This document shows positions 51,375 through 60,207 of a DNA stretch of 64,000 bases, one piece after another. The notes under the pieces were generated by a model, which searched no databases, was not told where the DNA came from, and saw nothing but the letters and a program-made list of their open reading frames with translations. The stretch's first letter is position 1. Every line of letters starts with the position of its first letter. A program made the translations under genes and the position numbers. Source of the stretch: Microbacterium sp. SL75 (GTDB taxonomy: Bacteria; Actinomycetota; Actinomycetes; Actinomycetales; Microbacteriaceae); NCBI RefSeq assembly GCF_026625865.1, contig NZ_CP113067.1, positions 248,001 through 312,000 of the forward strand, written 5' to 3'.

Positions 51375-52964
51375 ATGACGACCGACACCGCGGCCCGGGA
51401 AGACAAGACCACCACGGTCCGCCGCCCGCACGCCTGGATCTGGGCCGCCCTGGCCGGAATCGTGTCTGCGGCGGCTCTGCTGGCCGTCGCCGAAGCGCTC
51501 GCGGCGCTCGTCGCCCGATCGGCGAGTCCGATCTTGGCCGTCGGCTCGTTCATCGTCGACATCGTCCCGCGCCCCCTGAAGGAGCTCGCGATCACGCTGT
51601 TCGGCGAGAGCGACAAGATCGCCCTGCTCGCCGGCGTCGGTCTCGGAGCCGCCGTGGCCGCCGCCGTGGCCGGTGTGCTCGAGTACCGCTTCCGCTTCGT
51701 GGGGGTGATCCTGCTCGGCATCGGCGGCATCCTCGCGACCGCGGCCATCGTCACGCGCGCCGGAGCCGGAGCTCTCGCCTGGCTCCCCCCGGTCATCGGC
51801 ACCGTCGCCGGGGTCCTGGTCCTGCTCCTCGCCATCGTGCGCCTGCGTCGCTGGGTCTCGGCCGCGACCGCGGGAAAGACGGATGCCGTGGGCACCGACC
51901 GTCGCCAGTTCCTGCTGTTCACCGGTCTCACCGCGGTGGGCGCCGTCGTGGTGGGCGTTGGAGCCCGCGTGCTCAACGCCGCCACCTCGTCGGTCGCCGC
52001 CGCCCGCGATGCGCTGCGGATCCCCTCGGCTCGCACCACGGTGACCGTGCCCGAGGGTGCGAACTGGGAGATCGACGGCCTGACCCCGATCATCACCCCG
52101 AACGGCGATTTCTACCGCGTCGACACCGCGCTCACGGTCCCCAACGTCGACCCCACCACGTGGCGTCTCTCGATCGAGGGCATGGTCGACAACCCGATCG
52201 AGCTCAGCTTCGACGATCTCGTCAACATGGGACTCGACGAGTACGGCGTCACCCTCACCTGCGTGTCCAACGAGGTCGGCGGCGGACTCGTCGGCAATGC
52301 CATCTGGACCGGCATCCCCATCCGCGACGTGCTGCGCATGGCCGGCGTGCAGGGAGATGCCGACATGGTCCTCTCCGAGAGCGTCGACGGGTACACGGCA
52401 TCCACTCCCCTCTCGTCCCTCACCGACGACAACCTCGATGCGATCTTCGCTGTGAAGATGAACGGCGAACCGCTCCCGTTCGAGCACGGCTTCCCCGTGC
52501 GCATGGTCGTGCCGGGCCTGTACGGCTACGTCTCGGCGACGAAGTGGGTCACCAAGCTCACGGTGACGCGTTTCGACAAGGACGAGGCGTACTGGACGCC
52601 CCGCGGCTACTCCGCAGAGGCCCCCATCAAGATGTCGTCGCGCGTCGACACACCCAAGATCGGTTCGCCCGTCCCGGCAGGCCCCGTCGTCATCGCCGGC
52701 ATGGCCTGGGCTCAGCCCGTGGGCGTGCAGAAGGTGGAAGTCAGCATCGACAACGGCGAATGGCAGGAGACCCAGTTGTCGACGCCGATCAACGACCAGT
52801 CGTGGGTGCAGTGGAAGCTCGACTGGACCGCCGACGCCGGTACGCACTACATCGCCGTCCGAGCCACCGACAAGCAGGGTAACCTGCAGATCCAGGATCA
52901 GGCGCCGATCGCCCCCGACGGCTCGAGCGGTTGGCAGCGGACGCTCGTCACCGTCTCGTCGTGA
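51375..52964 (+). CDS. membrane-bound molybdopterin oxidoreductase (sulfite-oxidase fold)
   Basis: 529 residues. Four N-terminal transmembrane helices (about 20-155), then a twin-arginine-like segment DRRQFLLFTG before a fifth helix, then the sulfite-oxidase Moco domain (about 235-410) with the Mo-ligand Cys in VTLTCVSNEVGG and GFPVRMVVPGLYG, and the dimerisation domain (about 425-525, IAGMAWAQPVGVQKVEVSID). The catalytic part is outside the membrane. Substrate of this actinobacterial branch is unknown; it may act in sulfite or methionine-sulfoxide-type redox chemistry. ATG 51375 preceded by GACGAGGG. Confidence 0.92.
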   Translation: MTTDTAAREDKTTTVRRPHAWIWAALAGIVSAAALLAVAEALAALVARSASPILAVGSFIVDIVPRPLKELAITLFGESDKIALLAGVGLGAAVAAAVAGVLEYRFRFVGVILLGIGGILATAAIVTRAGAGALAWLPPVIGTVAGVLVLLLAIVRLRRWVSAATAGKTDAVGTDRRQFLLFTGLTAVGAVVVGVGARVLNAATSSVAAARDALRIPSARTTVTVPEGANWEIDGLTPIITPNGDFYRVDTALTVPNVDPTTWRLSIEGMVDNPIELSFDDLVNMGLDEYGVTLTCVSNEVGGGLVGNAIWTGIPIRDVLRMAGVQGDADMVLSESVDGYTASTPLSSLTDDNLDAIFAVKMNGEPLPFEHGFPVRMVVPGLYGYVSATKWVTKLTVTRFDKDEAYWTPRGYSAEAPIKMSSRVDTPKIGSPVPAGPVVIAGMAWAQPVGVQKVEVSIDNGEWQETQLSTPINDQSWVQWKLDWTADAGTHYIAVRATDKQGNLQIQDQAPIAPDGSSGWQRTLVTVSS

Positions 52965-53065
52965 GGTGCCGCCCGGGAATGTCAATCTCTGTTTCCGGGC
53001 GCACCCCCGCGGCATGATCGGCGTATGCCTTCAGCAAGCACCCCGGCCCACACGGGCGCCCTCGT

Positions 53066-54169
53066 ATGACCACGGCCACGGATGGACCGCGGATGACGTC
53101 CACTTCACCCGATCACGAACCCACCCGCCCCTTGATGAGCATCCGACGTTCGATTCCGCAGGACTGGGACGAGCAGGTCGACCTGTTCGCGATCGTCAAG
53201 CTCGACAGCGGTGGGTTCGTGCGCGGATGGAATCTCGGCGCCGAACGCATCAAGGGGTACAGCGAGGACGACATCCTCGGTTCGCACTTCTCGCGTTTCT
53301 ACCGCGAGGAGGACCGACGCCGCGGCAAGCCCGACCAGTTGCTGGCCGCAGCCCAGCGAGACGGCCACGTCGAGGACACCGGCTGGCGCGTCCGTCGCGA
53401 CGGCAGCGAGTTCTGGGCGCGCGTGACGATCTCCGCCATCCGTAACGAGCACGGCCAGGTTCGGGGCTTCGTCAAGATCGTGCGCGACCTGACCGCCGAG
53501 AAGCAGGCCGCCGACGAGCGTCTGGCCCTGCAGCGCACCTTCGCGCATGATCTGCTCTCGCCGGTCACCGCCCTGCGCGGCTATCTCGACCTCATCGGCG
53601 AGGAGCTGCCCCCCGACCACCGACTCCTGCATCTTGCGGGAGAAGCGAGCGACCACCTCATCGCGATGGCGCAGGCCCTCATGGCCGAGGTCGACACCGC
53701 GGGTCAGCGAGGCCGCAGCCGAGCGAGCCTGGACTTCATCGCTCGCGGGGCGGTCTCACTGGTCCTTCCCGGAGACGCGCCCGGCCGGGTCGTCTTCGGC
53801 CAGATGGATGCCGTGACCGTCTGGGGCGACGTGCTGGGCCTTCGGCGGGCCATCGCGAATGTGCTCGAGAACGCCGCCAAGTATTCGGACGACCTCATCG
53901 AGATCGAGGCGTTCGAAACGGACGAAGGCGCCGCGATCCGCGTGCGCGATCATGGACGCGGTATCCACCCCGAGGATCTCGCCTCGATCACCCACGAGGG
54001 CAACCGCGGCCGCTTCGCCGACCCCGGGGACGGGGGTCGGGGCATCGGGCTCGCGAGCGTCCAGCGGATCGTGAGCGAGCACGGCGGCACGCTGCGCATC
54101 ACCAGCGTTCTCGGCGAGGGGACGAGCGTGACCATCACCCTCCCCCGCGCCGACGACGAGCGCGACTGA
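53066..54169 (+). CDS. soluble PAS-domain sensor histidine kinase (orphan)
   Basis: 367 residues, no membrane segment. PAS domain at about 40-155 (LGAERIKGYSEDDILGSHFS; S-box end VKIVRDLTAEKQA), HisKA with phospho-acceptor His in TFAHDLLSPVTALRGYL (about 172), and HATPase with N-box NVLENAAKYS, G1 DHGRGI and G2 GGRGIGLAS. No response regulator adjoins it, so its partner is elsewhere. Start ATG 53066 is uncertain; ATG 53093 and later ones are possible, since the N-terminal 30 residues look disordered. Confidence 0.9.
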   Translation: MTTATDGPRMTSTSPDHEPTRPLMSIRRSIPQDWDEQVDLFAIVKLDSGGFVRGWNLGAERIKGYSEDDILGSHFSRFYREEDRRRGKPDQLLAAAQRDGHVEDTGWRVRRDGSEFWARVTISAIRNEHGQVRGFVKIVRDLTAEKQAADERLALQRTFAHDLLSPVTALRGYLDLIGEELPPDHRLLHLAGEASDHLIAMAQALMAEVDTAGQRGRSRASLDFIARGAVSLVLPGDAPGRVVFGQMDAVTVWGDVLGLRRAIANVLENAAKYSDDLIEIEAFETDEGAAIRVRDHGRGIHPEDLASITHEGNRGRFADPGDGGRGIGLASVQRIVSEHGGTLRITSVLGEGTSVTITLPRADDERD

Positions 54170-54179
54170 GCGCGGCGCC

Positions 54180-54758
54180 TCAGTCGCCCGAGGTCGCGAG
54201 TTGCGCTCCGGCCGTCTCGATCTCGGTGAGGGCGGCGGCGCTCGAATCGGGGTGCACGCCCGCGATCAGGTCGATCAGCACGCGCACGCGACGCCCGGCG
54301 CCGAGGGCGTCGAGGGCCGAAGCCCGCACGCAGTAATCGGTCGCGATCCCCACGACGTCGATGTCGCGGATGCCGTGAGCCTCGAGAAGCTGCGCCGCGG
54401 TCTCGCCCTCGTCGGTGACGCCCTCGAACAGCGAGTAAGCAGGCTTGCCCTGCCCCTTTTTGAGGTGGTGGGTCACGCGCGCGGTGTCGAACACCTCGTC
54501 GTAATCGGCGCCGAAGGTTCCGCCGACGCAGTGCACCGGCCACGTGTCGACGAAGTCGGGGGCCTCGGAGAAATGGCCGCCGTTGTCGTCGTCGCCGTGG
54601 TGCCAGTCACGCGAAGCCACGATCAGCGCGTAATCGTCGGCGTGCTCGGCGAGGTACCGCGAGATGCGCTCGGCGACCGCGTCGCCTCCTTCGACACCCA
54701 GCGCACCGCGCTCGGTGAAGTCGTTCTGGACGTCGACGATGAACAGGGCGCGCGTCAT
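54180..54758 (-). CDS. pncA: nicotinamidase (isochorismatase-like hydrolase)
   Basis: 192 residues. Catalytic triad visible: Asp in IVDVQNDF, Lys in HLKKGQGKP and Cys in ATDYCVRAS; metal site in SRDWHHGDD. It converts nicotinamide to nicotinate for NAD recycling. It starts 4 bp inside the MMPL transporter gene (overlap), so both are in one transcript. Other isochorismatase-family amidases are less likely because of the D-x-x-N-D-F and D-W-H pattern. Confidence 0.92.
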   Translation of the reverse strand: MTRALFIVDVQNDFTERGALGVEGGDAVAERISRYLAEHADDYALIVASRDWHHGDDDNGGHFSEAPDFVDTWPVHCVGGTFGADYDEVFDTARVTHHLKKGQGKPAYSLFEGVTDEGETAAQLLEAHGIRDIDVVGIATDYCVRASALDALGAGRRVRVLIDLIAGVHPDSSAAALTEIETAGAQLATSGD

Positions 54759-57010
54759 GCGTCGAGCCTACGCGCCCCGACATTTCCCCTGCCCAGCTTC
54801 GAAGGCCACCAGATGCGACGACCCAGGTCATAGGCGAGCGCCGGCACGAGGAGGGATCGCACCACGAACGTGTCGAGCAGGACCCCGAACGCCACGATGA
54901 AGGCGAGCTGCGCGAGGAACAGGATCGGAATGACCCCGAGAGCGGCGAACGTCGCCGCCAGCACGAGACCCGCCGAGGTGATGACCCCACCGGTGGCGAC
55001 GAGTCCGCGCAGGATTCCCGCGCGCGTGCCGTGCACGAGCGACTCCTCCCTCACTCTCGACATCAGGAAGATGTTGTAGTCCACGCCCAGGGCGACGAGG
55101 AAGACGAAGCCGTACAACGGCACCGCCGGATCCGCGCCCGGGAAGCCCAGGATGCCGTCGAACACCAGGGCGCTGACCCCCAGAGCAGCGCCGAACGAGA
55201 CGATGACGGTACCGATGAGGACGAGCGGGGCCACGACCGAGCGCAGCAACGCCATGAGGATGAGCAGGATCACGACGAGCACGATCGGGATGATCAACGA
55301 GCGGTCGCGGATCGAGGTGTCGATCGAGTCGATGTCGGTCGCGGTCACCCCGCCCACCAGGGCCGCTCCCTCTCCCAGCTCGTCGGCCAGAGCGATGCGG
55401 AGCTGACGGACCGTGTCGTCTGCCGCCGAGGAATCGGCCGTGTCGGCGAGGGTCGCGGCCAGCAGCACATCGCCCTCGGCGACCGTCGGGGTCGGGGCGG
55501 GCGTTCCGGGCGCACCCGACGTCGTGGTCTGCAGGGCGCCGTCGACCACGCTCACGGGCGACTGTCCCCCGGGGGCGTCGGCGCTGAGTACCGAGACCGC
55601 GTCGATCCCCGAGGCGTTCTGCAGCACGGTCACAGCCCGAGCAGCTTCCTGCTCGGGGACGACAACGTATGCCGGGCTCCCGGAGCCGCCCGGGAAGTGC
55701 TCGGCCAGGGCCGCCTGACCGTCGCGCGCCTCCGAAACCCCCAGCACGAGGTCGCTCGCGGGCACCCCGTCGGCGCGCAGCTGCGTGACGCCGACGCACG
55801 CCGCCAGGAGGACGAGTGTGCACACGACCCACACCGGGCGAGCGCGACGGGCCACGAATCGCGCCTGGCGCGGCCAGAGGCCCCTCGCCGGCTGCGTGAA
55901 GTCGGCGGGGATCGCCGATCGGCCCGGCCGGGGCAGGAACGGCCAGAACGCCGCCCGGCCGACCAGCGCCAACAGGGCGGGCAAAAACGTCAGTGCCGAG
56001 AGCACGGCGAACGCGATCCCGATCGACGCGATCGGGCCCAGAGCACGGTTGGTGGCCAGGTCGGACAGCAACAGGCAGAGAAGCCCGGCGATCACGGTGC
56101 CTCCCGAGGCCAGGATGGGCTCGAACGCCCGCCTCCACGCCCGGGTCGTGGCATCCCATCTCGTCAGGCCCTCGCCGATGGCTTCGCGGAACCGCGCGAC
56201 GTAGAGGAGGGCGTAGTCGGTGGCCGCACCGATGACGAGGATGAACAGGATCCCCTGCACCTGACCGTTGAGCACGACGACCCCGGCGTACGCGAGCCAC
56301 CAGACGGTGAGAAGCGCGACGCAGAGGGCGAAGACCGAGGTCAGTAGGACGAGGATCGGCAGCAGCGGTGAGCGGTACACGACGACGAGGATGACGAACA
56401 CCGCCACGAGGGCCACGATCAGCAACAGACCGTCGATACCGAGGAAGCCCTTCACGAGATCGGCGGTGAACCCGGCGGGACCGGTGACCCACGCTTCGAC
56501 TCCGGCGGGCACCCCGGCCGCAACCGTCTCGCGCACCTGCTCGACCACCTCACGCACCTCGCCGGAGCTGTCGATCGGCACGAAGATCTGCGCCGCGCGG
56601 CCGTCGTCCGAGACGACAGGGGGCGAGGCGTCGCCCGGCACCCCCTCGACGGCGGCCACGTCCGTTGCGAGACTCTGCAGCGCGGCGACCTGCGCATCAC
56701 TGAGCGCGCTGCCGTCGGAGGTCGAGGCGACCACGATCGCGGGAATCGTGTCGTTCCCGGTGAAATCGGTCAGCCGTTCACTGACGCGGGTCGCGTCGGC
56801 CGACTGCGGCAGGAAGGACGACTGGTCGTTCGTCGCAACCTGATCGACCTTGCCGAAGAACGGTCCACCGATCGATCCGCCCGCCACCCACATCAGGACG
56901 AGCAGACTCGGGATGCCGATGCGCAGCCACCGCGATACCCGCGCGGGTCGTAGCGAGCGGCGCGTGGCTGCGCGGGTGGAGCGACGAGTGGACGCAGGCG
57001 AGTCGGACAT
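54755..57010 (-). CDS. MMPL-family RND-type membrane transporter
   Basis: 751 residues with two halves of one plus five helices each. Extracytoplasmic loops with PN1/PN2-like domains (VDQVATNDQSSFLPQSAD; about 60-200 and 420-540). Family motifs: IGAATDYALLYVARFREA in the first half and ALGVDYNIFLMSRVREE in the second, the proton-relay Asp-Tyr pairs. Basic Arg-rich N-terminus. Probably a proton-driven exporter of lipids or drugs. The start ATG 57010 lies inside a 33-bp palindrome and lacks a ribosome-binding site; TAAGCT 6 bp upstream fits a leaderless -10. The stop overlaps pncA. Confidence 0.92.
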   Translation of the reverse strand: MSDSPASTRRSTRAATRRSLRPARVSRWLRIGIPSLLVLMWVAGGSIGGPFFGKVDQVATNDQSSFLPQSADATRVSERLTDFTGNDTIPAIVVASTSDGSALSDAQVAALQSLATDVAAVEGVPGDASPPVVSDDGRAAQIFVPIDSSGEVREVVEQVRETVAAGVPAGVEAWVTGPAGFTADLVKGFLGIDGLLLIVALVAVFVILVVVYRSPLLPILVLLTSVFALCVALLTVWWLAYAGVVVLNGQVQGILFILVIGAATDYALLYVARFREAIGEGLTRWDATTRAWRRAFEPILASGGTVIAGLLCLLLSDLATNRALGPIASIGIAFAVLSALTFLPALLALVGRAAFWPFLPRPGRSAIPADFTQPARGLWPRQARFVARRARPVWVVCTLVLLAACVGVTQLRADGVPASDLVLGVSEARDGQAALAEHFPGGSGSPAYVVVPEQEAARAVTVLQNASGIDAVSVLSADAPGGQSPVSVVDGALQTTTSGAPGTPAPTPTVAEGDVLLAATLADTADSSAADDTVRQLRIALADELGEGAALVGGVTATDIDSIDTSIRDRSLIIPIVLVVILLILMALLRSVVAPLVLIGTVIVSFGAALGVSALVFDGILGFPGADPAVPLYGFVFLVALGVDYNIFLMSRVREESLVHGTRAGILRGLVATGGVITSAGLVLAATFAALGVIPILFLAQLAFIVAFGVLLDTFVVRSLLVPALAYDLGRRIWWPSKLGRGNVGARRLDA

Positions 57011-57037
57011 ATAGCTAGCTTATCTAGCAATATGTCC
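57005..57037. promoter_or_regulatory. long imperfect palindrome over the MMPL start codon
   Basis: Arms GGACATATAGCTAG and GGACATATTGCTAG (read inward from the two ends), 14 bp with one mismatch, spaced by 5 bases (CTTAT). It covers the start codon (57008-57010) and the -10-like box, as expected for a TetR- or MarR-type repressor site. No such regulator is encoded next to it. Confidence 0.75.
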
Positions 57038-57051
57038 TCTGTGCCAGTTCG

Positions 57052-57447
57052 TCAGCCTCGCGCGAAGAGCACCACGATCGAGACGACGAAAGCGACCACG
57101 CCCAGGCCCAGCACTCCCGCGGCGAGGAAGGAGACGAATCGGACGAGGGGCGAGGAGCGCGTGAGCCGCATGCGATTCGACGAGCCGCGGCGGTAGAAGA
57201 TATCGGCCATATCGGCGGCGCCGATCTTCACCTCGTCGTGCGCCGAGAGCGGCGCTTCGTTCACTCCCCCGTCGGCGTCGAACCAACGGACCACGCGACC
57301 GTCGTCGACGTGCTCCACGACCGCGCGGACGGGCAGCCAGGTGCCATCTGCGAGCAGGAGGAACACCGCCGCGAATGCCAACAGCAGTCCACCGCCGAGA
57401 CCCACCCACGTGAAGATCTCGATGACGGCATCGAGGGCGTTCGACAC
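57052..57447 (-). CDS. small membrane protein of unknown function
   Basis: 131 residues. Transmembrane helix at about 10-32 (FTWVGLGGGLLLAFAAVFLL), a short soluble beta-rich loop with LPVRAVVEHVDDGRVVRWFD, and a second helix near the C-terminus (FVSFLAAGVLGLGVVAFVV). The soluble part looks SH3-like. GTG 57447. It precedes the MMPL gene on the same strand but the palindromic operator lies between them. Function unknown. Confidence 0.75.
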   Translation of the reverse strand: MSNALDAVIEIFTWVGLGGGLLLAFAAVFLLLADGTWLPVRAVVEHVDDGRVVRWFDADGGVNEAPLSAHDEVKIGAADMADIFYRRGSSNRMRLTRSSPLVRFVSFLAAGVLGLGVVAFVVSIVVLFARG

Positions 57448-57489
57448 GGAGGCTCCAGCGGGGTCAGCGGGCGGAGGACGGCCGTCACG

Positions 57490-57775
57490 CGGGCGCGGAA
57501 CGAGGCGGGTTCAGCCTATCGGGCGGGTGCCGAGATCGTCGCCGGAGCCGGCGACAGCGCCCCGCGACGACGCGTCGCGACCAGCGCACGGTGAGCGGCA
57601 CGGCCGCAACCGCCCCGAACGAGATGTCGATCACCTGCCAACCCACGGGAAGCCCCCGGAGGGCGGCCGCGATCAGCAGGTGGGCGAACGCCAGCCATTC
57701 GGTGCCGTAGGCGAGGAAAGGAAACGCCGCGGCCGTGGCATCCAGCCCTTCGAAGAAAGGCCCCCACCCGGTGGA
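57490..57775 (-). pseudogene. remnant of a membrane-protein gene with internal deletion
   Basis: Two coding-like pieces in different frames: GWGPFFEGLDATAAAFPFLA plus YGTEWLAFAHLLIAAA (about 57775-57640), then LPVGWQVIDISFGAVAAVPL (about 57625-57560). They look like the start and end of one small membrane protein with the middle and the frame lost, and no start codon is left upstream, where the tRNA-Thr terminator lies. Recognised by pattern only. Confidence 0.4.
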
Positions 57776-57792
57776 AGCGGGTGAGGGCCTTC
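57757..57792 (-). terminator. terminator of tRNA-Thr
   Basis: Stem AAGGCCCTCACCCG / CGGGTGGGGGCCTTT (minus strand) with a 7-base loop and a TTTCTT tail, 3 bp from the tRNA 3' end. Confidence 0.8.
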
Positions 57793-57794
57793 GG

Positions 57795-57867
57795 AGCCGC
57801 CTAAGGGAATCGAACCCTTGACCTATTCATTACGAGTGAATCGCTCTGCCGTCTGAGCTAAGGCGGC
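57795..57867 (-). tRNA. tRNA-Thr (anticodon CGT)
   Basis: 73-nt cloverleaf on the minus strand: acceptor GCCGCCT/AGGCGGC, D-arm AGCTCAGACGGCAGAGC, anticodon loop CTCGTAA, T-arm AAGGGTTCGATTCCCTT. CCA is not encoded. Confidence 0.96.
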
Positions 57868-57932
57868 ATGTGCTCGCTGTCGCGTGCACGATCATCGATC
57901 TTACATGCTCCAGCGCGTGCCGAGGTACGCGC

Positions 57933-58604
57933 TCAGTAGTCGCCCACCGCGGTGCGGTCGGCGAGGATGTCCCGGCTCGACGACAGACCGAGGCGCGTGG
58001 CCCCCGCGGCGATCATCTCTTCGGCGGCGGCGCGGGTACGCACTCCCCCCGAAGCCTTGACCTCGGCGCGGTCGCCGACTGTGCGCTTCATCAGCTCGAC
58101 GGCGTGGACGCTCGCTCCGCCTGCGGGGTGGAAACCAGTCGACGTCTTGACGAAATCGGCGCCCGCGTTCACCGCGGCCTCGCAGACGGCGACGATCGCC
58201 TCGTCGCTCAGCGCCGCCGACTCGATGATGACCTTCAGCACGGTGGGGACGGGAGCCGCGGCGCGCACGGCGCGGATCTCGGACTCGACGACGTCGTAAC
58301 GCCCCTCGATCGCCGCACCCACGTCGATGACCATGTCGATCTCGTCGGCGCCCTGGGCGACCGACAGGGCGGCCTCGGCCGCCTTGACCTCGGCGTGGTG
58401 CTTGCCGCTGGGGAAGCCGCACACGACGGCGAGCTTGAGGCCCTCGGGGAGCTGCACGGGCAGGAACGACGGCGAGATGCACACGCTGTAGGTGCCGAGC
58501 TCGGAGCCCTCGGCGATGAGGCGCTCGACATCGGCGCGAGTGGCCTCGGGCTTGAGCAGCGTGTGGTCGATGTAGGACGCCAGGTCGACGATGGGCGCGT
58601 TCAT
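57933..58604 (-). CDS. deoC: deoxyribose-phosphate aldolase
   Basis: 223 residues, class I aldolase that splits 2-deoxyribose 5-phosphate into glyceraldehyde 3-phosphate and acetaldehyde. Schiff-base Lys in [10 protein letters not shown], second Lys in EVKASGGVR, and the N-terminal [12 protein letters not shown] motif are all present. Stands alone; ATG 58604. Confidence 0.96.
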   Translation of the reverse strand: MNAPIVDLASYIDHTLLKPEATRADVERLIAEGSELGTYSVCISPSFLPVQLPEGLKLAVVCGFPSGKHHAEVKAAEAALSVAQGADEIDMVIDVGAAIEGRYDVVESEIRAVRAAAPVPTVLKVIIESAALSDEAIVAVCEAAVNAGADFVKTSTGFHPAGGASVHAVELMKRTVGDRAEVKASGGVRTRAAAEEMIAAGATRLGLSSSRDILADRTAVGDY

Positions 58605-58665
58605 AGGGGTCTCCTCGGGATGTGACGTCTTCAGCCTACGCGGACGGTCGGGCCCGAACGCGGCG

Positions 58666-60207
58666 CTACTCGCAGCGCAGCCCCGCGGCGGGCACGGTGC
58701 CGTCGATCAGGTAATCGTCGACCGCCGAGTTCACGCAGTCGTTGCCCTTGTTGTAGGCGAGATGCCCCTCGCCGACGTAGGTGACGAGCACACCCTGCGA
58801 CAGCTGACCGGCGAGCGCCTGCGCCTCGGCATACGGGGTCGCGGGATCGCCCGTCGTACCGAGGACGACGATCGGCGGGGAGCCGGGGGCGGTGATCGCT
58901 TCACGCGTGCCCGTCGGCGGTGCCGGCCACGCCTCGCAGGCGTCGGGCCCGAGCCAGTACGGGGCGACGACCGGCGCCTTCTCTCGGAGCTCCTGCTCGA
59001 TCTGCGGATTGTTCTCGTCGCCCTCGTCGGGATAGTCGACGCAGTTGTAGGCGCGCAGCGCCTGCATCGTGTTGTCCTGGTACTTCCCGTCGACGCGACC
59101 GTTGTAGAAGTCGGCGAGTTGGAACGCGACGGAGGCGTCACCGTTCTGCACACCGCTCAGCGCGATACGGAGGTATGGCCAGTTCTGGTCGCTGTAGAGA
59201 GCCGCCACGATCGATGTCACCAGAGTGTCCGCGCCGAGCTGTCGGCCGTCGGGACCGGCGAGAGGACGCGCGTCGACCCGCTCGAGCACCGACGAGAGGT
59301 CATTCATCGCATCGTCGACGGACCCGGTGAACGGGCAGTCCGAGTTCTCGAGGCAGTCCGCCATGAAGGCGCGCAAGGCGTTCTCGAATCCGACCGCCTG
59401 AGCGATCCCGCTCGCGCTGCCGGGCAGACTGGGGTCGATGCCGCCGTCGAGCACCATGCGACCCACGCGAGCGGGAAAGAGCCCCGCGTAGGTGGTACCG
59501 AGGAACGAGCCGTAGGAGAAGCCGAGGTAGTTGAGCTTCTCGTCTCCCAGGACGGCGCGGAGCAGATCCATGTCGCGCGCGGCGTTCTCGGTGGAGACGT
59601 AGGGCAGGATGCCGTCGCTGTTCTGCTGACACGCCTGCGCGAAATCGGCCTGACGCTTCTCGAGAGCGGCGTTGCGCTCGTCGCTGCCGCGCGCTCCCGG
59701 CGGGATGTCGTAGAGGAACGCATCCATGCCCGCCGCGTCGTAGCAGGTGACCGGAGCAGACTGACCGACGCCGCGGGGGTCGAAGCCGATGACGTCGTAG
59801 TCCTTCGTGAGCGTCTCATCCGCCACGAGCGAGAGGGAGTCGCGGACGGTGGAGACGCCGCTCACACCGGGTCCGCCGGGATTGGTCAGAAGCGAGCCCA
59901 GGGGCTGACCCGACGTCGCGCGGTGGCGGATGACAGCCAGCGAGAGCTCGCCCTGGGACGGATCGGAGTAATCGCGCGGGGCCGTGACCGTGGTGCAGTC
60001 GAAACCCGCCGAACCGCAGTCGGTCCAGGTGAGCGTCTGCCCGTAATACGGCAAGAGCGCGGCATCGATGCCTTCGGTCTGCGGAGCCGGCGACGGACCG
60101 ACCGCGGGAGCCATGGGCGGGATCTGCGCGTAGAGGCAGCCCGACAGTGCGAGAGACAGACCCACGATGCCCGCGACGACGGCGGCCAGACGGCGACGCA
60201 CGCTCAC
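58666..60207 (-). CDS. secreted alpha/beta hydrolase lipoprotein (tripeptidyl-aminopeptidase-like)
   Basis: 513 residues. Lipobox LSGC at about residues 21-24. Catalytic Ser in [10 protein letters not shown], Asp in [10 protein letters not shown] and His in GEGHLAYN; oxyanion region NPGGPGVSG. The TAP-like C-terminal domain is typical of actinobacterial SlpD/E and CaeA-type exported hydrolases, which cut peptides or esters in the wall space. GTG 60207 overlaps the holB stop (GTGA), so a secreted hydrolase is coupled to a replication gene, a common arrangement in Microbacteriaceae as far as I recall. Confidence 0.9.
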   Translation of the reverse strand: MSVRRRLAAVVAGIVGLSLALSGCLYAQIPPMAPAVGPSPAPQTEGIDAALLPYYGQTLTWTDCGSAGFDCTTVTAPRDYSDPSQGELSLAVIRHRATSGQPLGSLLTNPGGPGVSGVSTVRDSLSLVADETLTKDYDVIGFDPRGVGQSAPVTCYDAAGMDAFLYDIPPGARGSDERNAALEKRQADFAQACQQNSDGILPYVSTENAARDMDLLRAVLGDEKLNYLGFSYGSFLGTTYAGLFPARVGRMVLDGGIDPSLPGSASGIAQAVGFENALRAFMADCLENSDCPFTGSVDDAMNDLSSVLERVDARPLAGPDGRQLGADTLVTSIVAALYSDQNWPYLRIALSGVQNGDASVAFQLADFYNGRVDGKYQDNTMQALRAYNCVDYPDEGDENNPQIEQELREKAPVVAPYWLGPDACEAWPAPPTGTREAITAPGSPPIVVLGTTGDPATPYAEAQALAGQLSQGVLVTYVGEGHLAYNKGNDCVNSAVDDYLIDGTVPAAGLRCE

